Assembly (NCBI GenBank): GCA_021849425.1
Contig: JAJZSY010000018.1
Coordinates: 1-55,607 of the forward strand
DNA length: 55,607 nucleotides
Direction: 5' to 3'
Source: Pseudomonadota bacterium
Lineage (GTDB): Bacteria > Pseudomonadota > Alphaproteobacteria > Acetobacterales > Acetobacteraceae
The notes below the pieces were generated by a model. It had not been told where the DNA came from. It saw only the letters and a program-made list of their open reading frames with translations, and searched no databases. Below, piece by piece: positions 26,701-36,030 of this stretch (within the stretch, counting starts at the first letter, position 1; the number at the start of each line of letters is the position of its first letter). A program made the translations under genes and the position numbers.

Positions 26701-27181
26701 CTACCGCAAGGCGCGCGGGCATTACGGGCCGGTGGCGGTGCTGCCGACGCCGGTGTTCTTCTACGGGATGGAGCCGGGCGAGGACATCGCCGTGGATATC
26801 GAGCCGGGCAAACGGCTGGTGATCCGGTTGCAGACGCTGACCGAAACCGACGATGACGGCGATGTGCGGGTGTTCTTCGAGCTGAACGGCCAGCCACGCA
26901 TGGTGAAGGTGCCGAATCGGGCGGCGACGCCGAGCCGCGCGCACCGGCGCAAGGCGCAGGACCAGGCCGAGGGCGAGATCGGCGCGCCGATGCCCGGCGT
27001 GATCGCCAGCGTGCTGGTGGCCGAGGGCCAGGCGGTGACGCAGGGCGAGGCGCTGGTCGCGATCGAGGCGATGAAGATGCAGACGCGGATTGCGGCACCC
27101 CGCGACGGGCGGGTGAAGGCGCTGCACGTGAAGCCGGGCGATGCGGTGGACGCGAAGGACCTGCTGGTCGAGATCGGGTAG
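23738..27181 (+). CDS. pyc: Pyruvate carboxylase
   Basis: Biotin-dependent anaplerotic enzyme converting pyruvate, bicarbonate and ATP to oxaloacetate in the cytosol. The 1147-residue single-chain product contains a biotin carboxylase domain (about 1-455; LVANRSEIAIRVFRA, HPGYGFLSEN, ATP-grasp GGGGRGMR), a carboxyltransferase TIM barrel (about 540-810; DTTMRDAHQSLLATRMR, HLHTHDTSG), an allosteric/tetramerisation region, and a C-terminal biotinyl domain with EAMKM in which Lys1113 is the biotin attachment site. The start is GTG with AGGGAGG ten bases upstream. Length is normal for the family. Confidence 0.98.
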   Translation: MQTFRRLLVANRSEIAIRVFRAATELGITTIGVYAEQDKLSLHRFKADEAYLIGEGMGPIEAYLSIEEVLRVAEEAKADAIHPGYGFLSENPEFAEACAARGIAFIGPAPQTMRTLGNKVAARQLAESVGVPVMPASAPLPRDAAEIGRIAAEIGYPVMLKASWGGGGRGMRPIEGAEGLAEQVETARREALAAFGNDEVYFEKLVRRARHVEVQILGDSHGNLVHLFERDCTIQRRHQKVIERAPAPYLDAETRAGLCAAALAIGRATDYRNAGTVEFLLDRETGRFYFIEVNPRIQVEHTVTEVVTGLDIVKAQIRIAEGGRIGRADETGIPAQEAIVLDGHALQCRITTENPENNFIPDYGRISAYRGAFGFGIRLDGGTAYSGAVVTRFYDALLEKVTAWAPTPEEAIARMVRAIREYRIRGVSTNLPFLEALLTHPAFRAGDYTTRFIDTTPELFALPRRRDRATRLLRYIADVTVNGHPETRGRRRPAASARRPEVPRLAAAPVEGTKQVLERLGPEGFAQWMREQTRVLVTDTTMRDAHQSLLATRMRSYDIVAASPAYAAGLPGLFSLECWGGATFDVAMRFLTESPWERLREIRAAVPNILLQMLLRGANGVGYTNYPDNVVRHFVRRAAAGGIDLFRIFDCLNWVENMRVAIDAVRESGRLAEGAICYTGDILDPERAKYSLNYYVGLAKELEAAGCHILAIKDMAGVLKPSAAGVLVRALKEAVGLPIHLHTHDTSGISAATVLAAVEAGVDAVDAAMDPMSGLTSQPCLGSLVESWRHTERDAGLDPVAIRRLSFYWEAVRAQYAAFESDLQSGASEVYLHEMPGGQFTNLREQAASMGLAERWHEIARAYRDVNMMFGDIVKVTPSSKVVGDMALMMVSQGLSVGDVLDPTREIAFPASTIEMLRGDLGQPPGGWPEALQAKALRDEAAYTVRPGSLLAPADLDALRAEAEKRCGAKIDEDELAAYAMYPDVYAAYRKARGHYGPVAVLPTPVFFYGMEPGEDIAVDIEPGKRLVIRLQTLTETDDDGDVRVFFELNGQPRMVKVPNRAATPSRAHRRKAQDQAEGEIGAPMPGVIASVLVAEGQAVTQGEALVAIEAMKMQTRIAAPRDGRVKALHVKPGDAVDAKDLLVEIG

Positions 27182-27220
27182 AGCCTTCATCCCCGATCCG
27201 GACGGATCGGAAGGTGCTCA
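27180..27220. repeat. Dispersed REP-like palindromic element, short copy 3
   Basis: AGAGCCTTCATC, then CGATCCGGACGGATCGGAAGGTGCTC, corresponding to the second palindrome and tail of the copies at 8448-8530 and 18804-18907 with the first palindrome largely missing. It fills the gap between convergent pyc and a glycosyltransferase gene. Confidence 0.7.
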
Positions 27221-28447
27221 GGCGCGCTGCAGCGCCTCGTCCAGCGTGGCGAAGATGGTTGTCGGCGCGTAGTGGCGGCGGATATAGGCGAGCGCCTCGG
27301 CCTCGCCCCCGCCATGGGCAAGGGCGGCGAGGATGGTGGCGCCGAAGCTGGACGCGCTGTCCGCCGTGTAGACCGGCATGCAGCCATCCGGCGCGAGACC
27401 GGCCCGCGCATCGGGGGTGGCGACCGTCCAGAGGCCGTGGCGGGCATAATCGAGCAGCTTCACCTTGAGGCCGGAACCGGCGCGCAGCGGCGCGATGGCG
27501 AGGCTGGCGGAATGCAGCAGCGGCGCGAGATCGGCGATGCGGCCCAGCCGGTGCACCCCGGCCGGCAGGCGGCCGAGTGCTGCGCCGCAATCGCCGGCGA
27601 GATCGAGCCGCAGCAGCGGCCGGGCGCGGCGCAGGCCGGGCCAGATCTCGCGCAGGAACCAGCGCAGCCCGTCGAGATTCGGCAGGTTGTCGGAGCCGAC
27701 GAAGACCAGCCGGTCCGGATTGCGGGCAGCGCCCGGCGGGCGCGGCAGCGGAATGGCCGGCATCGGCACGGTGAGGACGCGCCGGGATGGGCACATGCCC
27801 CGCAGCAGCGCGGCCTCCTCGGGCTGGATGGCGACGAGGGTGCCGGCGCGGGCGAGCAGGGCGGCCTCCTGCGCGCGGTCGAGCTCGGCGGGGGCGACGC
27901 GGTAGCCGGCGAGGCGCAGCGCGGCATGGCGGCGGTGAAACACATCATGCGTGAGCAGCACCGCCGGGATGCCGGTCAAAGACGGCTCATCGAGCAGTGG
28001 GGCACGGAAGATGGTGTCGATCAGGATCGCATCGGGCCGGCTCTCGGCGATGCGCCCGGCGATCCAGCCGGAATCGGGCGCCGCAATGCTGGCACCGAGC
28101 ACGACGTCGGTACTGCCGCGGCGCGGCAGCAGGCCGGGGACGACGCGGCGCAACAGGGCGGCGGCGGCGGCGCGCGGCTCGGCGGCGACAAGGAAGCGAC
28201 CGACACGGAAAAGACGCCGGCCGGCGACGGGCACAGCGCCCGGGGCGAGGCGCATTACCGGCGCGGGCAGGCGCGGACGGGTCAGGTAGAGATCGACCGT
28301 GTGGCCGGCCGCGCGCAGATGGGTGATGAGGGCGTGATTATAAGCGAGATGACCGGCAGCGCCTGGGCGCGGCCATTCATCGGTGACGAAGCAGAAACGG
28401 CGGGTCAGGCCATCGCGTGGCATGGCAACGGGGTGCGCTGTCGGCAC
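27218..28447 (-). CDS. Glycosyltransferase family 1/4-like protein
   Basis: Likely cytoplasmic GT-B glycosyltransferase, about 409 residues. The N-terminal domain begins FCFVTDEWPRPGAAGHLAYN, typical of the acceptor-binding half. The C-terminal half has VFVGSDNLPNLDGLRWFLREIW and then LAGDCG, HRLGRIADLAPLLHSASLAI and PLRAGSGLKVKLLDYARHG, matching nucleotide-sugar-binding motifs of GT4-like enzymes including the acidic/Gly donor loop. A second start eight codons in is possible. Donor and acceptor are unknown; no polysaccharide cluster surrounds it. Confidence 0.82.
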   Translation of the reverse strand: MPTAHPVAMPRDGLTRRFCFVTDEWPRPGAAGHLAYNHALITHLRAAGHTVDLYLTRPRLPAPVMRLAPGAVPVAGRRLFRVGRFLVAAEPRAAAAALLRRVVPGLLPRRGSTDVVLGASIAAPDSGWIAGRIAESRPDAILIDTIFRAPLLDEPSLTGIPAVLLTHDVFHRRHAALRLAGYRVAPAELDRAQEAALLARAGTLVAIQPEEAALLRGMCPSRRVLTVPMPAIPLPRPPGAARNPDRLVFVGSDNLPNLDGLRWFLREIWPGLRRARPLLRLDLAGDCGAALGRLPAGVHRLGRIADLAPLLHSASLAIAPLRAGSGLKVKLLDYARHGLWTVATPDARAGLAPDGCMPVYTADSASSFGATILAALAHGGGEAEALAYIRRHYAPTTIFATLDEALQRA

Positions 28448-28472
28448 CGCGGAACCGGACCCGCCGGGACGC

Positions 28473-28820
<348 letters not shown>

Positions 28821-28852
28821 GGGGTATCTCCTGGGGAAAAAGGGCGCCGGCG

Positions 28853-29086
28853 TTACTCGGGCGCCGAGGTCTGCAACGCGAGGGCGTGCAGCACGCCGCC
28901 CATCCGCCCTTGCAGGGCGGCATAGACGAGCTGATGCTGGCGCACCCGCGAGAGGCCGCGGAACTGCTCGCTGACGACGGTGGCGGCATAGTGCTCGCCA
29001 TCGCCGGCGAGGTCTTCCACGGTAATCCGCGCGTCCGGCAGGGCGGACTTGATCATGTCCTCGATTTCGGCGGCCGACATGGCCAT
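28853..29086 (-). CDS. bolA: BolA-family protein (GrxD partner)
   Basis: Small KH-like fold protein, 77 residues, that partners monothiol glutaredoxins in iron-sulfur handling. It contains [20 protein letters not shown] at the N terminus and the invariant-His region [17 protein letters not shown]. It is of the short BolA2/IbaG length. The ATG at 29086 sits 17 bases after the purL stop, and grxD follows immediately, giving a purQ-purL-bolA-grxD order that recurs in alphaproteobacteria. Confidence 0.93.
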   Translation of the reverse strand: MAMSAAEIEDMIKSALPDARITVEDLAGDGEHYAATVVSEQFRGLSRVRQHQLVYAALQGRMGGVLHALALQTSAPE

Positions 29087-29103
29087 GGGATTGTCCTCGT
29101 CGT

Positions 29104-31287
29104 TCAGGCGAACCAGCGCGCGAAGAAGGCTTCGTGCGCGGCACGGATTTCCGATATTGATATGGCGATGCCGTCCGGGCCTGTCAAATGATCGCCGCCG
29201 CTGCGGCCGAGGGCGCGGGCGGGAATGCCGGCGGCAGCGGCCGCGGCGAGCAGGGCGGGGCCATCTTCCGTCGCCGCGACGTAGCGGGCCTGATCCTCGC
29301 CGAACCAGAATGCGTGCGGGGCGAGGGTTTCGGGGATCGCGGCCAGGGCGATGCCGGTGTCGCCGGCGAGCGCCATTTCGGCGAGGGCGACGAGCAGGCC
29401 GCCATCCGACACGTCGTGGCAGGCGGCGATGGCGCCGGCGCGGATCTGGCTGCGGACGAAATCGCCATTGCGCTTCTCGGCCGCGAGGTCGAGCGCGGGC
29501 GGCGCGCCGTCCTCGCGGTGGAGGATTTCGCGAAGGAAGAGCGAGGCGCCAAGCTCGCCGCCTGTCTCGCCAATCAGCACGAGGTCGAGGCCGGGGGCGA
29601 GGGCGATGCCGGTGGCGGCGGCGCCATCCTCGATGACGCCGAGGCCGCCGATCGCCGGGGTGGGCAGGATCGCGGTGCCTTCGGTCTCGTTGTAGAGGGA
29701 GACGTTGCCGGAGACGATCGGGTAGTCGAGCGCGCGGCAGGCTTCGCCCATGCCGCGGATGGCGGCGACGATCTGGCCCATGATCGCGGGTTTTTCTGGG
29801 TTGCCGAAATTCAGGTTGTCGGTCACCGCGAGGGGGGTGGCGCCGGTCGCGGTGATGTTGCGCCAGGATTCGACGACGGCCTGCGCGCCGCCGGTCTCGG
29901 GGTCGGCGACGCAGTAGCGCGGCGTGCAATCGGTGGTGAGTGCGAGGGCGCGGCGGCTACCCTCGATGCGGACGATGGCGGCGTCGGCCTGGCCGGGGCG
30001 GCGCAGCGTCTGCCCGCCGACGGTGCCGTCATACTGGTTCCAGATCCAGGCGCGGGAGGCGAGGTCGGGGCAGCCGATGAGGGCGAGCAGGGCGGCGCCG
30101 GGCGCGACCGGGCTTTCGACCGGGCCAAGCGGGGCGGGTTTCGCGGGTTCCACCCAGGGGCGCTCGTAGAGCGGCGCCTGATCGGCCAGCGGGGCGAGCT
30201 CGATATCCGCCTCGGTGCGGCCCTGATGGCGCACCACGATGCGGCCGGTATCGGTGATGCGGCCGATGACGGCGAAGTCCAGCTCCCATTTCTCGAAGAT
30301 GGCGCGGGCCATGGCCTCGCGGCCGGGCTGGAGGACGATCAGCATGCGCTCCTGGCTTTCGGAGAGCATCATCTCGTAGGCGGACATGCCGGTCTCGCGC
30401 TGGGGGACGGCATCAAGCTCAAGCTCGATGCCGACGCCGCCCTTCCCCGCCATCTCGACCGAGGAGGAGGTGAGGCCGGCGGCGCCCATGTCCTGAATCG
30501 CGACGATGGCGTCGGTCGCCATCAGTTCGAGGCAGGCCTCGATCAGCAGCTTCTCGATGAAGGGGTCGCCGACCTGCACGGTGGGGCGCTTTTCCTCGGC
30601 GTCGGCGCCGAATTCGGCGGAGGCCATAGTGGCGCCGTGAATGCCGTCGCGGCCGGTTTTCGAGCCGACATAGACGACCGGGTTGCCGATTCCGGCGGCG
30701 GCGGAGAGGAAGATGCGGTCTTGATCGGCGATGCCGACGGTCATCGCGTTGACCAGCGGATTGCCGTTGTAGGAGGGGTGGAAATTGGTCTCGCCGCCGA
30801 CGGTGGGCACGCCGACGCAGTTGCCGTAGCCGCCGATGCCGCGGACCACGCCATCGACCACGCGCTTCGTCACCGGCAGCGACGGGTCGCCGAAGCGCAG
30901 GGCGTTGAGGTTGGCGACCGGGCGGGCCCCCATGGTGAAGACGTCGCGCAGGATGCCGCCGACGCCGGTCGCGGCCCCCTGGTAGGGCTCGATGAAGCTC
31001 GGGTGGTTGTGGCTCTCCATCTTGAAGATCGCCGCCCTGCCCTCGCCGATATCGACCACGCCGGCATTCTCGCCGGGGCCGTGGATGACCCAGGGGGCGG
31101 TGGTCGGCAGCGTTTTCAGCCAGATGCGGGAGGATTTGTAGGAGCAGTGCTCGGACCACATGACCGAGAAGATGCCGAGCTCGGTGAGCGTCGGCACCCG
31201 GCCCATGATGGCGAGGACGCGGTCGTATTCCTCGGCGGCCAGACCAAAGGAGCGGGCCAGCGCGGCGTCGATCACCGTGGGGTTCAT
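29104..31287 (-). CDS. purL: Phosphoribosylformylglycinamidine synthase subunit PurL
   Basis: ATP-dependent large subunit of the PurLQS complex, fourth step of purine biosynthesis. The 727-residue product is of the small-PurL type. The ATP/substrate region [14 protein letters not shown] lies near residue 43, [20 protein letters not shown] near 90, and two AIRS-like repeats follow, the second containing [14 protein letters not shown] (about 487). It needs ammonia from PurQ, whose gene overlaps its start by four bases. Confidence 0.97.
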   Translation of the reverse strand: MNPTVIDAALARSFGLAAEEYDRVLAIMGRVPTLTELGIFSVMWSEHCSYKSSRIWLKTLPTTAPWVIHGPGENAGVVDIGEGRAAIFKMESHNHPSFIEPYQGAATGVGGILRDVFTMGARPVANLNALRFGDPSLPVTKRVVDGVVRGIGGYGNCVGVPTVGGETNFHPSYNGNPLVNAMTVGIADQDRIFLSAAAGIGNPVVYVGSKTGRDGIHGATMASAEFGADAEEKRPTVQVGDPFIEKLLIEACLELMATDAIVAIQDMGAAGLTSSSVEMAGKGGVGIELELDAVPQRETGMSAYEMMLSESQERMLIVLQPGREAMARAIFEKWELDFAVIGRITDTGRIVVRHQGRTEADIELAPLADQAPLYERPWVEPAKPAPLGPVESPVAPGAALLALIGCPDLASRAWIWNQYDGTVGGQTLRRPGQADAAIVRIEGSRRALALTTDCTPRYCVADPETGGAQAVVESWRNITATGATPLAVTDNLNFGNPEKPAIMGQIVAAIRGMGEACRALDYPIVSGNVSLYNETEGTAILPTPAIGGLGVIEDGAAATGIALAPGLDLVLIGETGGELGASLFLREILHREDGAPPALDLAAEKRNGDFVRSQIRAGAIAACHDVSDGGLLVALAEMALAGDTGIALAAIPETLAPHAFWFGEDQARYVAATEDGPALLAAAAAAGIPARALGRSGGDHLTGPDGIAISISEIRAAHEAFFARWFA

Positions 31288-31979
31288 GCCGCCCTCCCGA
31301 TGGCGTTGAGACTGTCGAACAGGGGTTTGCCGTCGATGCCGCCGGTAGCCGGGTCGACCAGGTTTTCCGGGTGCGGCATCAGGCCGAGAATGCGCAGGCC
31401 GGGGGCGTAGATGCCGGCGATGTTGCGGGCGGAGCCGTTGAGATTGGCGGCTTCCGTCGCGGCACCGGTCGCATCGACATAGCGGAAGGCAACCAGCCCC
31501 TCGCCTTCCAGACGGTCGAGCGTTTCGGAATCGGCGATGTAGTTGCCGTCGCCATGCGCCATCGGGGCGCGGAAGACAGCGCCCTTGTCATACCGGCCGG
31601 CGAAGACCGTGTCGTTGCGCTCGACGCGGAGGCGGCAGTCCATCGAGAGGAAACGCAGCCCGGCATTGCGCAGCAGCGCGCCGGGGAGAAGCTGCGCCTC
31701 GGTGAGGATCTGGAAGCCGTTGCAGACGCCGAGCACGTAGCCGCCGCGCTTCGCGTGCTCGACCACGGCGCGCATCACCGGGGACTGCGCCGCCATCGCG
31801 CCGCAGCGCAGGTAATCGCCATAGGAGAAGCCGCCGGGGATCACCACGAGGTCGAGCCCGGCGAGGTCGGTCTCGCGGTGCCAGACGAGGCGCGGCCTGG
31901 CGCCTAGGCTCGCCTCGAGGGCGATGGCGATGTCGCGTTCGCGGTTGATGCCAGGGAAGAGGATGATGCCTGCGCGCAT
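31284..31979 (-). CDS. purQ: Phosphoribosylformylglycinamidine synthase subunit PurQ
   Basis: Class I glutamine amidotransferase that supplies ammonia to PurL. The 231-residue product has nucleophile Cys86 in GVCNGFQ, the oxyanion strand [15 protein letters not shown], and the His/Glu pair in [10 protein letters not shown] near the C terminus. The start at 31979 begins directly with the Rossmann-like strand; upstream in-frame sequence is unrelated. The stop overlaps the purL ATG. The small third subunit gene purS, usually just upstream, is not present; ispE is there instead. Confidence 0.96.
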   Translation of the reverse strand: MRAGIILFPGINRERDIAIALEASLGARPRLVWHRETDLAGLDLVVIPGGFSYGDYLRCGAMAAQSPVMRAVVEHAKRGGYVLGVCNGFQILTEAQLLPGALLRNAGLRFLSMDCRLRVERNDTVFAGRYDKGAVFRAPMAHGDGNYIADSETLDRLEGEGLVAFRYVDATGAATEAANLNGSARNIAGIYAPGLRILGLMPHPENLVDPATGGIDGKPLFDSLNAIGRAA

Positions 31980-32046
31980 GGTTCGTGCTCCGTCTTGCCG
32001 CGTCTTGCCCGTCCCGGGCGGGGGATGCAACCGGGGGCGTGCGGGT

Positions 32047-32907
32047 TCAGCCCTGCGCCGGCGCCATCTGCCCCTCGCCGCCCCAGCACCACCAATCCGC
32101 GCGGTTGAGGCGGACGGCGGCGCGGCGGGCGGCCTCGGCATCGGGAAACACGCCGAAACAGGTCGCCCCCGAGCCGCTCATCCGCGCCAGCAGGCAGGAG
32201 TCGGAGACCGCGATGGCGGCGAGCACCTCAGCGATGACGGGCGCGAGGGTGATGGCGGCGGATTGCAGGTCGTTGCCGAGGCGGGCGAGGTCGGTCGCCA
32301 TGCGCGCGGCGGTCGGCCAGCGCGCGGGCAGCACCGCCGGGGGCGAAAACCCGCCGGCGCGGGCGCGGAAAATGGCCGGGGTCGAGACCGCGATACCGGG
32401 ATTGACCAGCAGCAGGCCGAAGGGCGGCAGCGCGGGTGCGGGGGCGAGGATCTCGCCGATGCCGGACATCCGCGCCGGGCGCCGGGCGAGGCAGACCGGA
32501 ACATCGGCGCCGAGGCCGAGAGCGAGATCGGGCGGGATGGGCACGTTCCAGCGCGCCGCGAGCAGGCGCAGCGCCGCCGCGGCATCGGCCGAGCCGCCGC
32601 CGATGCCCGAGGCGACGGGCAGCGACTTGGTCAGGCGGAAGGCGGCCTCCGGCGCGCGGCCGGCATGCACGGCGAAGCGGGACGCGGCACGGAGGACGAG
32701 ATTGTCATCCTCGCCGGACAGCGCCGCAGCGAAGGGGCCATCGACCGCAAGCGACAGGCCGGCGGCGGGCGCGATCGCCAGTTCGTCGCCGACCGGCGGA
32801 AAGACCACGAGACTGTCGAGCAGGTGGTAGCCATCGGCCCGCCGGCCGGTGACATGGAGATGGAGGTTCACCTTCGCGCAGGCGAAGCCGGGGGCAGCGT
32901 CGGTCAT
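32047..32907 (-). CDS. ispE: 4-diphosphocytidyl-2-C-methyl-D-erythritol kinase
   Basis: GHMP-family kinase of the MEP isoprenoid pathway, 286 residues. It shows the N-terminal [20 protein letters not shown] block, the ATP loop [18 protein letters not shown] (about 96-113), and a C-terminal [10 protein letters not shown] motif. The start at 32907 gives the family-typical N terminus. It is 11 bases downstream of a TPR-protein gene and 67 bases upstream of purQ, consistent with one transcript. The C-terminal Trp-rich end (WWCWGGEG) is distinctive. Confidence 0.95.
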   Translation of the reverse strand: MTDAAPGFACAKVNLHLHVTGRRADGYHLLDSLVVFPPVGDELAIAPAAGLSLAVDGPFAAALSGEDDNLVLRAASRFAVHAGRAPEAAFRLTKSLPVASGIGGGSADAAAALRLLAARWNVPIPPDLALGLGADVPVCLARRPARMSGIGEILAPAPALPPFGLLLVNPGIAVSTPAIFRARAGGFSPPAVLPARWPTAARMATDLARLGNDLQSAAITLAPVIAEVLAAIAVSDSCLLARMSGSGATCFGVFPDAEAARRAAVRLNRADWWCWGGEGQMAPAQG

Positions 32908-32918
32908 GTCGGGGTCTC

Positions 32919-34613
32919 TCAGCTTGCGGCGGCGGCCTTGAGCCGGGCCTCGATGCGGGCGCGCAGCTTCGCGTCGGGATGCAGGGAGAGCGCGCGCTCC
33001 CACTGGTGCTCGGCAGCGAGACGGTGACCGGCGGCGGCATAGATGTCGGCGAGGTGGGCGTTCACCTCGGGATCGTCCGGGGCGAGGTGGACGGCGTGGA
33101 TCTGCGTCGTCGTCGCTTCGGCGAGCTTGCCCTCGCGCAGCAGGACATAGCCGAGACTGTCGATGATCGCGCCCTCGCGCGGATCGACGGCGAGGGCCTG
33201 GCGCAGCATCCGCTCGGCCTCGGCCAGGCGCTCGCCGCGCAGGGCCCAGGAATAGGCCAGATAGTTGAGCACGAAAGGCTGGCCGGGCGACAGGGCGAGC
33301 GCCTCGTGCAGATCGGCCTCGGCGGGTTTCCACTGGCCGGCATGATCCTCGGCGATGGCGCGGGCGTAGAACAGCGACCAGGCGCGGGCCGGCAGCGGCT
33401 GGCCGGCGCGGGCGATCGCGGCGGTGGACAGGCGGATGGCGGCGGCGTTGTCGCCGGCGGCGCGTTCGATATCCGCGGCGAGGGCGAGCGGTTCGGTGGC
33501 GCGCGGATGGGCTTTGGCCAGCGCCGCCAGCGCCGACAGCAGCGGACGCCCCTGGCCGAGGCCGATCAGGATGTTGGCGCGCTGAAGCAGGGCGGGCGCG
33601 TAGAGCGGATCATCTGGAGGGATGGCGGCGAGCAGCGCCGCGGCGGCGTGGGGGTGCTTGTCCTGCACATCGTCATCGGCGGCGAGCATGCGGGCGGCGG
33701 CAAGGTTCGGGCGCAGGCGCAGCGCGAAGCGGAGCAGGAGGCGGCGAAGCAGCGGGTCCTGCCGGCGGTTTATCGTGCCGGCGAGGGTCAGATAGGCCTC
33801 GGCGATGCCGTCACCGGCGGAACCGATGACCGGGGTGGCGGCGGCGCGTTCGAGCGCGGACAGGGCAATGCCGAGATCGGGATGGGCGGCGACGAGCGCG
33901 GCGAGAATGGCGCGGGCCTGGGCGGGATGGCCGCCGCGTGCGGCGAAGCTGGCCAGCGCCTGGGCAAGCCGCAGGCTGGGCGGCCCGGCGCTGGTGGCGG
34001 CGGTAACGGCATAGAGCCGGGCCGCCTGCGCCTCACGCCCTGCCATGTCGGCGATGAGGGCCGCGTTCAGGTGGTCGATCGGGGCGAAGGCGCCGGCCTG
34101 CGCGGCGCGGCCGAGACGCGCGATGGCGGCGCCGTAGTCGGCGTCGCCCGCCTCGCACCAGGCGAGCAGCAGCGGCCGGACCAGTCCGGTCAGCCCTTCG
34201 GCGGGGAGGCTGGCGAAATGGGCGGCGGCGGCTTTCCAGTCGCCCCGGCGAACCGCGGCATCGGCCAGGGTCATGGCGGCGAGCGGGTCGCCCGGCAGGC
34301 GGACGGCAAGCCGCGCCGCGTCAGGCCGGCCAGCCAGCAGGGCGCTGAGAAAGGACTGGCTGGCAAGGGCGGCATTGCCGGGGTCGCGCGCGAGGGCGGC
34401 GCCGAAATAATGCGCCGCGGCCTCGTTGTCGCCGGTCTGGGCGGCATAGGCGCCGGCCATGTAGGCGCCATAGGGCGCGCGCAGCGCCGGCAGGTCCGGC
34501 GAAGCGGCACACGCGCCGGGGACGGCCGCGCCGGCGGCAAGACAGAAGGCAAGGGCGGCGGCGCCGCGGCGGGTGAGCGCGCGGCGCAGCGCCGCGACCG
34601 AAAGCCTGTGCAT
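32919..34613 (-). CDS. Secreted tetratricopeptide-repeat protein
   Basis: A 564-residue protein with a signal peptide (cleavage probably around AACA, residue 36) and many helical repeats. Clear TPR units lie at about 50-110, 300-340 and 400-545, for example LNYLAYSWALRGERLAEAER and IIDSLGYVLLREGKLAEATT. It resembles the exported TPR proteins encoded upstream of ispE in other alphaproteobacteria. A scaffolding role in the periplasm or at the outer membrane is inferred; there is no catalytic signature. Confidence 0.85.
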   Translation of the reverse strand: MHRLSVAALRRALTRRGAAALAFCLAAGAAVPGACAASPDLPALRAPYGAYMAGAYAAQTGDNEAAAHYFGAALARDPGNAALASQSFLSALLAGRPDAARLAVRLPGDPLAAMTLADAAVRRGDWKAAAAHFASLPAEGLTGLVRPLLLAWCEAGDADYGAAIARLGRAAQAGAFAPIDHLNAALIADMAGREAQAARLYAVTAATSAGPPSLRLAQALASFAARGGHPAQARAILAALVAAHPDLGIALSALERAAATPVIGSAGDGIAEAYLTLAGTINRRQDPLLRRLLLRFALRLRPNLAAARMLAADDDVQDKHPHAAAALLAAIPPDDPLYAPALLQRANILIGLGQGRPLLSALAALAKAHPRATEPLALAADIERAAGDNAAAIRLSTAAIARAGQPLPARAWSLFYARAIAEDHAGQWKPAEADLHEALALSPGQPFVLNYLAYSWALRGERLAEAERMLRQALAVDPREGAIIDSLGYVLLREGKLAEATTTQIHAVHLAPDDPEVNAHLADIYAAAGHRLAAEHQWERALSLHPDAKLRARIEARLKAAAAS

Positions 34614-34747
34614 GGCGCCTACCTACTCCCGATCCGCCGCGCGGTCACGCCCGGGGGAATGGGGGCACGGCTTGTCCTCCGCCGTGGCGGGGTTTACAAA
34701 TTGATGAAGGTCGGGAAGCGGCCATAGGAGACGATAGCGGCGACGCC

Positions 34748-35176
34748 ATGACGACCCGACGCGTTCACCAGACCGGCGACCTGTTCGTCAACGAAGATGC
34801 CAGGATCAAGGTCAGCATCCGGGCCATCTTCCTTGAAGATCAGTCGCGCCCGGACGACCGTCATTTCGTCTGGGCCTATCAGGTGCGGATCGAGAATGTC
34901 GGGCAGGTGACGGCACAGCTCTTGCGCCGGACCTGGACGATCACCGATGCCACCGGCCATGTCCAGCACGTTCACGGACCGGGTGTGGTGGGCGAGCAGC
35001 CGGTGCTCGACCCTGGCGACACGTTCGAATACACTTCGGGCACACCGCTGGAAACGCCCTCGGGCTTCATGTCGGGGATTTTTCACATGGTCGCGGTGGA
35101 TAGCGGCGAGGAGTTCGACGTGCCGACGCCGGGCTTCAGCCTCGACAGCCCGCACGCCGACCACCGGCTGCACTGA
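34748..35176 (+). CDS. apaG: Co2+/Mg2+ efflux protein ApaG
   Basis: Small beta-sandwich (DUF525) protein, 142 residues, linked genetically to divalent cation resistance and diadenosine tetraphosphate metabolism; its biochemical role is unsettled. Recognised from FVWAYQVRIENVGQVTAQLL, RTWTITDATGHVQHVHGPGV and FEYTSGTPLETPSGFMSGIF. Its length is near the family norm of about 125-135. The gene is divergent from the TPR gene and about 150 bases ahead of folE. Confidence 0.95.
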   Translation: MTTRRVHQTGDLFVNEDARIKVSIRAIFLEDQSRPDDRHFVWAYQVRIENVGQVTAQLLRRTWTITDATGHVQHVHGPGVVGEQPVLDPGDTFEYTSGTPLETPSGFMSGIFHMVAVDSGEEFDVPTPGFSLDSPHADHRLH

Positions 35177-35325
35177 GGCGGCGGATGCGCCTCGCGCCCG
35201 CCCAATGGCGCGATGACGGCACACGATGATGCGCGCGCGGGTTGCAGGGATGGAATCCCCGACCATATCCGGTCTCATTCAGCGGCTGGATGACGGCCGT
35301 GCCCGACAATAAGGGAGACAAACCC

Positions 35326-35964
35326 GTGGATATCCGCACGCCGCCGCACCAGCTCGACAACACCGTCCATGACGACCGCCCCAGCCGCGAGGAGGCCGAG
35401 GCAGCCATCCGCACCCTGATCCGCTGGGCCGGAGACGACGCGACCCGCGAAGGCGTGATCGACACGCCCGCCCGCGTGGCCCGCGCCTATGAGGATTTCT
35501 TCCGCGGCTATCGCGAAGATCCGGAGGCGATTCTCTCGCGCACCTTCGAAGAAACCGAGGGCTATGACGAGATGGTGTTGCTGCGCGACATCCGCGTCGA
35601 GTCGCATTGCGAGCATCACATGGTGCCGATCATCGGGGTGGCGCATGTCGCCTATCTGCCGAACCGGCGGGTGGTGGGGATCAGCAAGCTCGCCCGCGTG
35701 GTGGATGCCTATGCGCGGCGACTGCAGATCCAGGAGAAGCTGACGGCGCAGATCGCCAACACGATCAACGAGGTGTTGCAGCCGCGCGGCGTCGCCGTGG
35801 TGATCGAGGCGGGGCACGAGTGCATGTCGACCCGCGGGGTGCACAAGCCCGGCGTTTCGATGGTGACGAGCCGGATGCTCGGCGCGTTCCGCGACGACGC
35901 CTCGACGCGGCGGGAATTCCTCGCGATGATCCAGGGACGGCGCTGCACCGGCTTCGAGACCTGA
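35326..35964 (+). CDS. folE: GTP cyclohydrolase I FolE
   Basis: Zinc enzyme converting GTP to dihydroneopterin triphosphate, first step of folate synthesis. About 212 residues. The zinc-binding block [40 protein letters not shown], and the second zinc Cys in [10 protein letters not shown] are intact. GTG 35326 is chosen because AGGGAG lies eight bases upstream; an ATG at 35290 would add 12 residues without a ribosome site. folD at 38981-39835 supplies another folate step but is not in the same operon. Confidence 0.95.
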   Translation: MDIRTPPHQLDNTVHDDRPSREEAEAAIRTLIRWAGDDATREGVIDTPARVARAYEDFFRGYREDPEAILSRTFEETEGYDEMVLLRDIRVESHCEHHMVPIIGVAHVAYLPNRRVVGISKLARVVDAYARRLQIQEKLTAQIANTINEVLQPRGVAVVIEAGHECMSTRGVHKPGVSMVTSRMLGAFRDDASTRREFLAMIQGRRCTGFET

Positions 35965-36030
35965 CCGCGCAAGGAGAGGCGCGCGCGACGCCGTAGCTGG
36001 CGGCACCGGGACGCGCGCAGGCCGGTCGCC

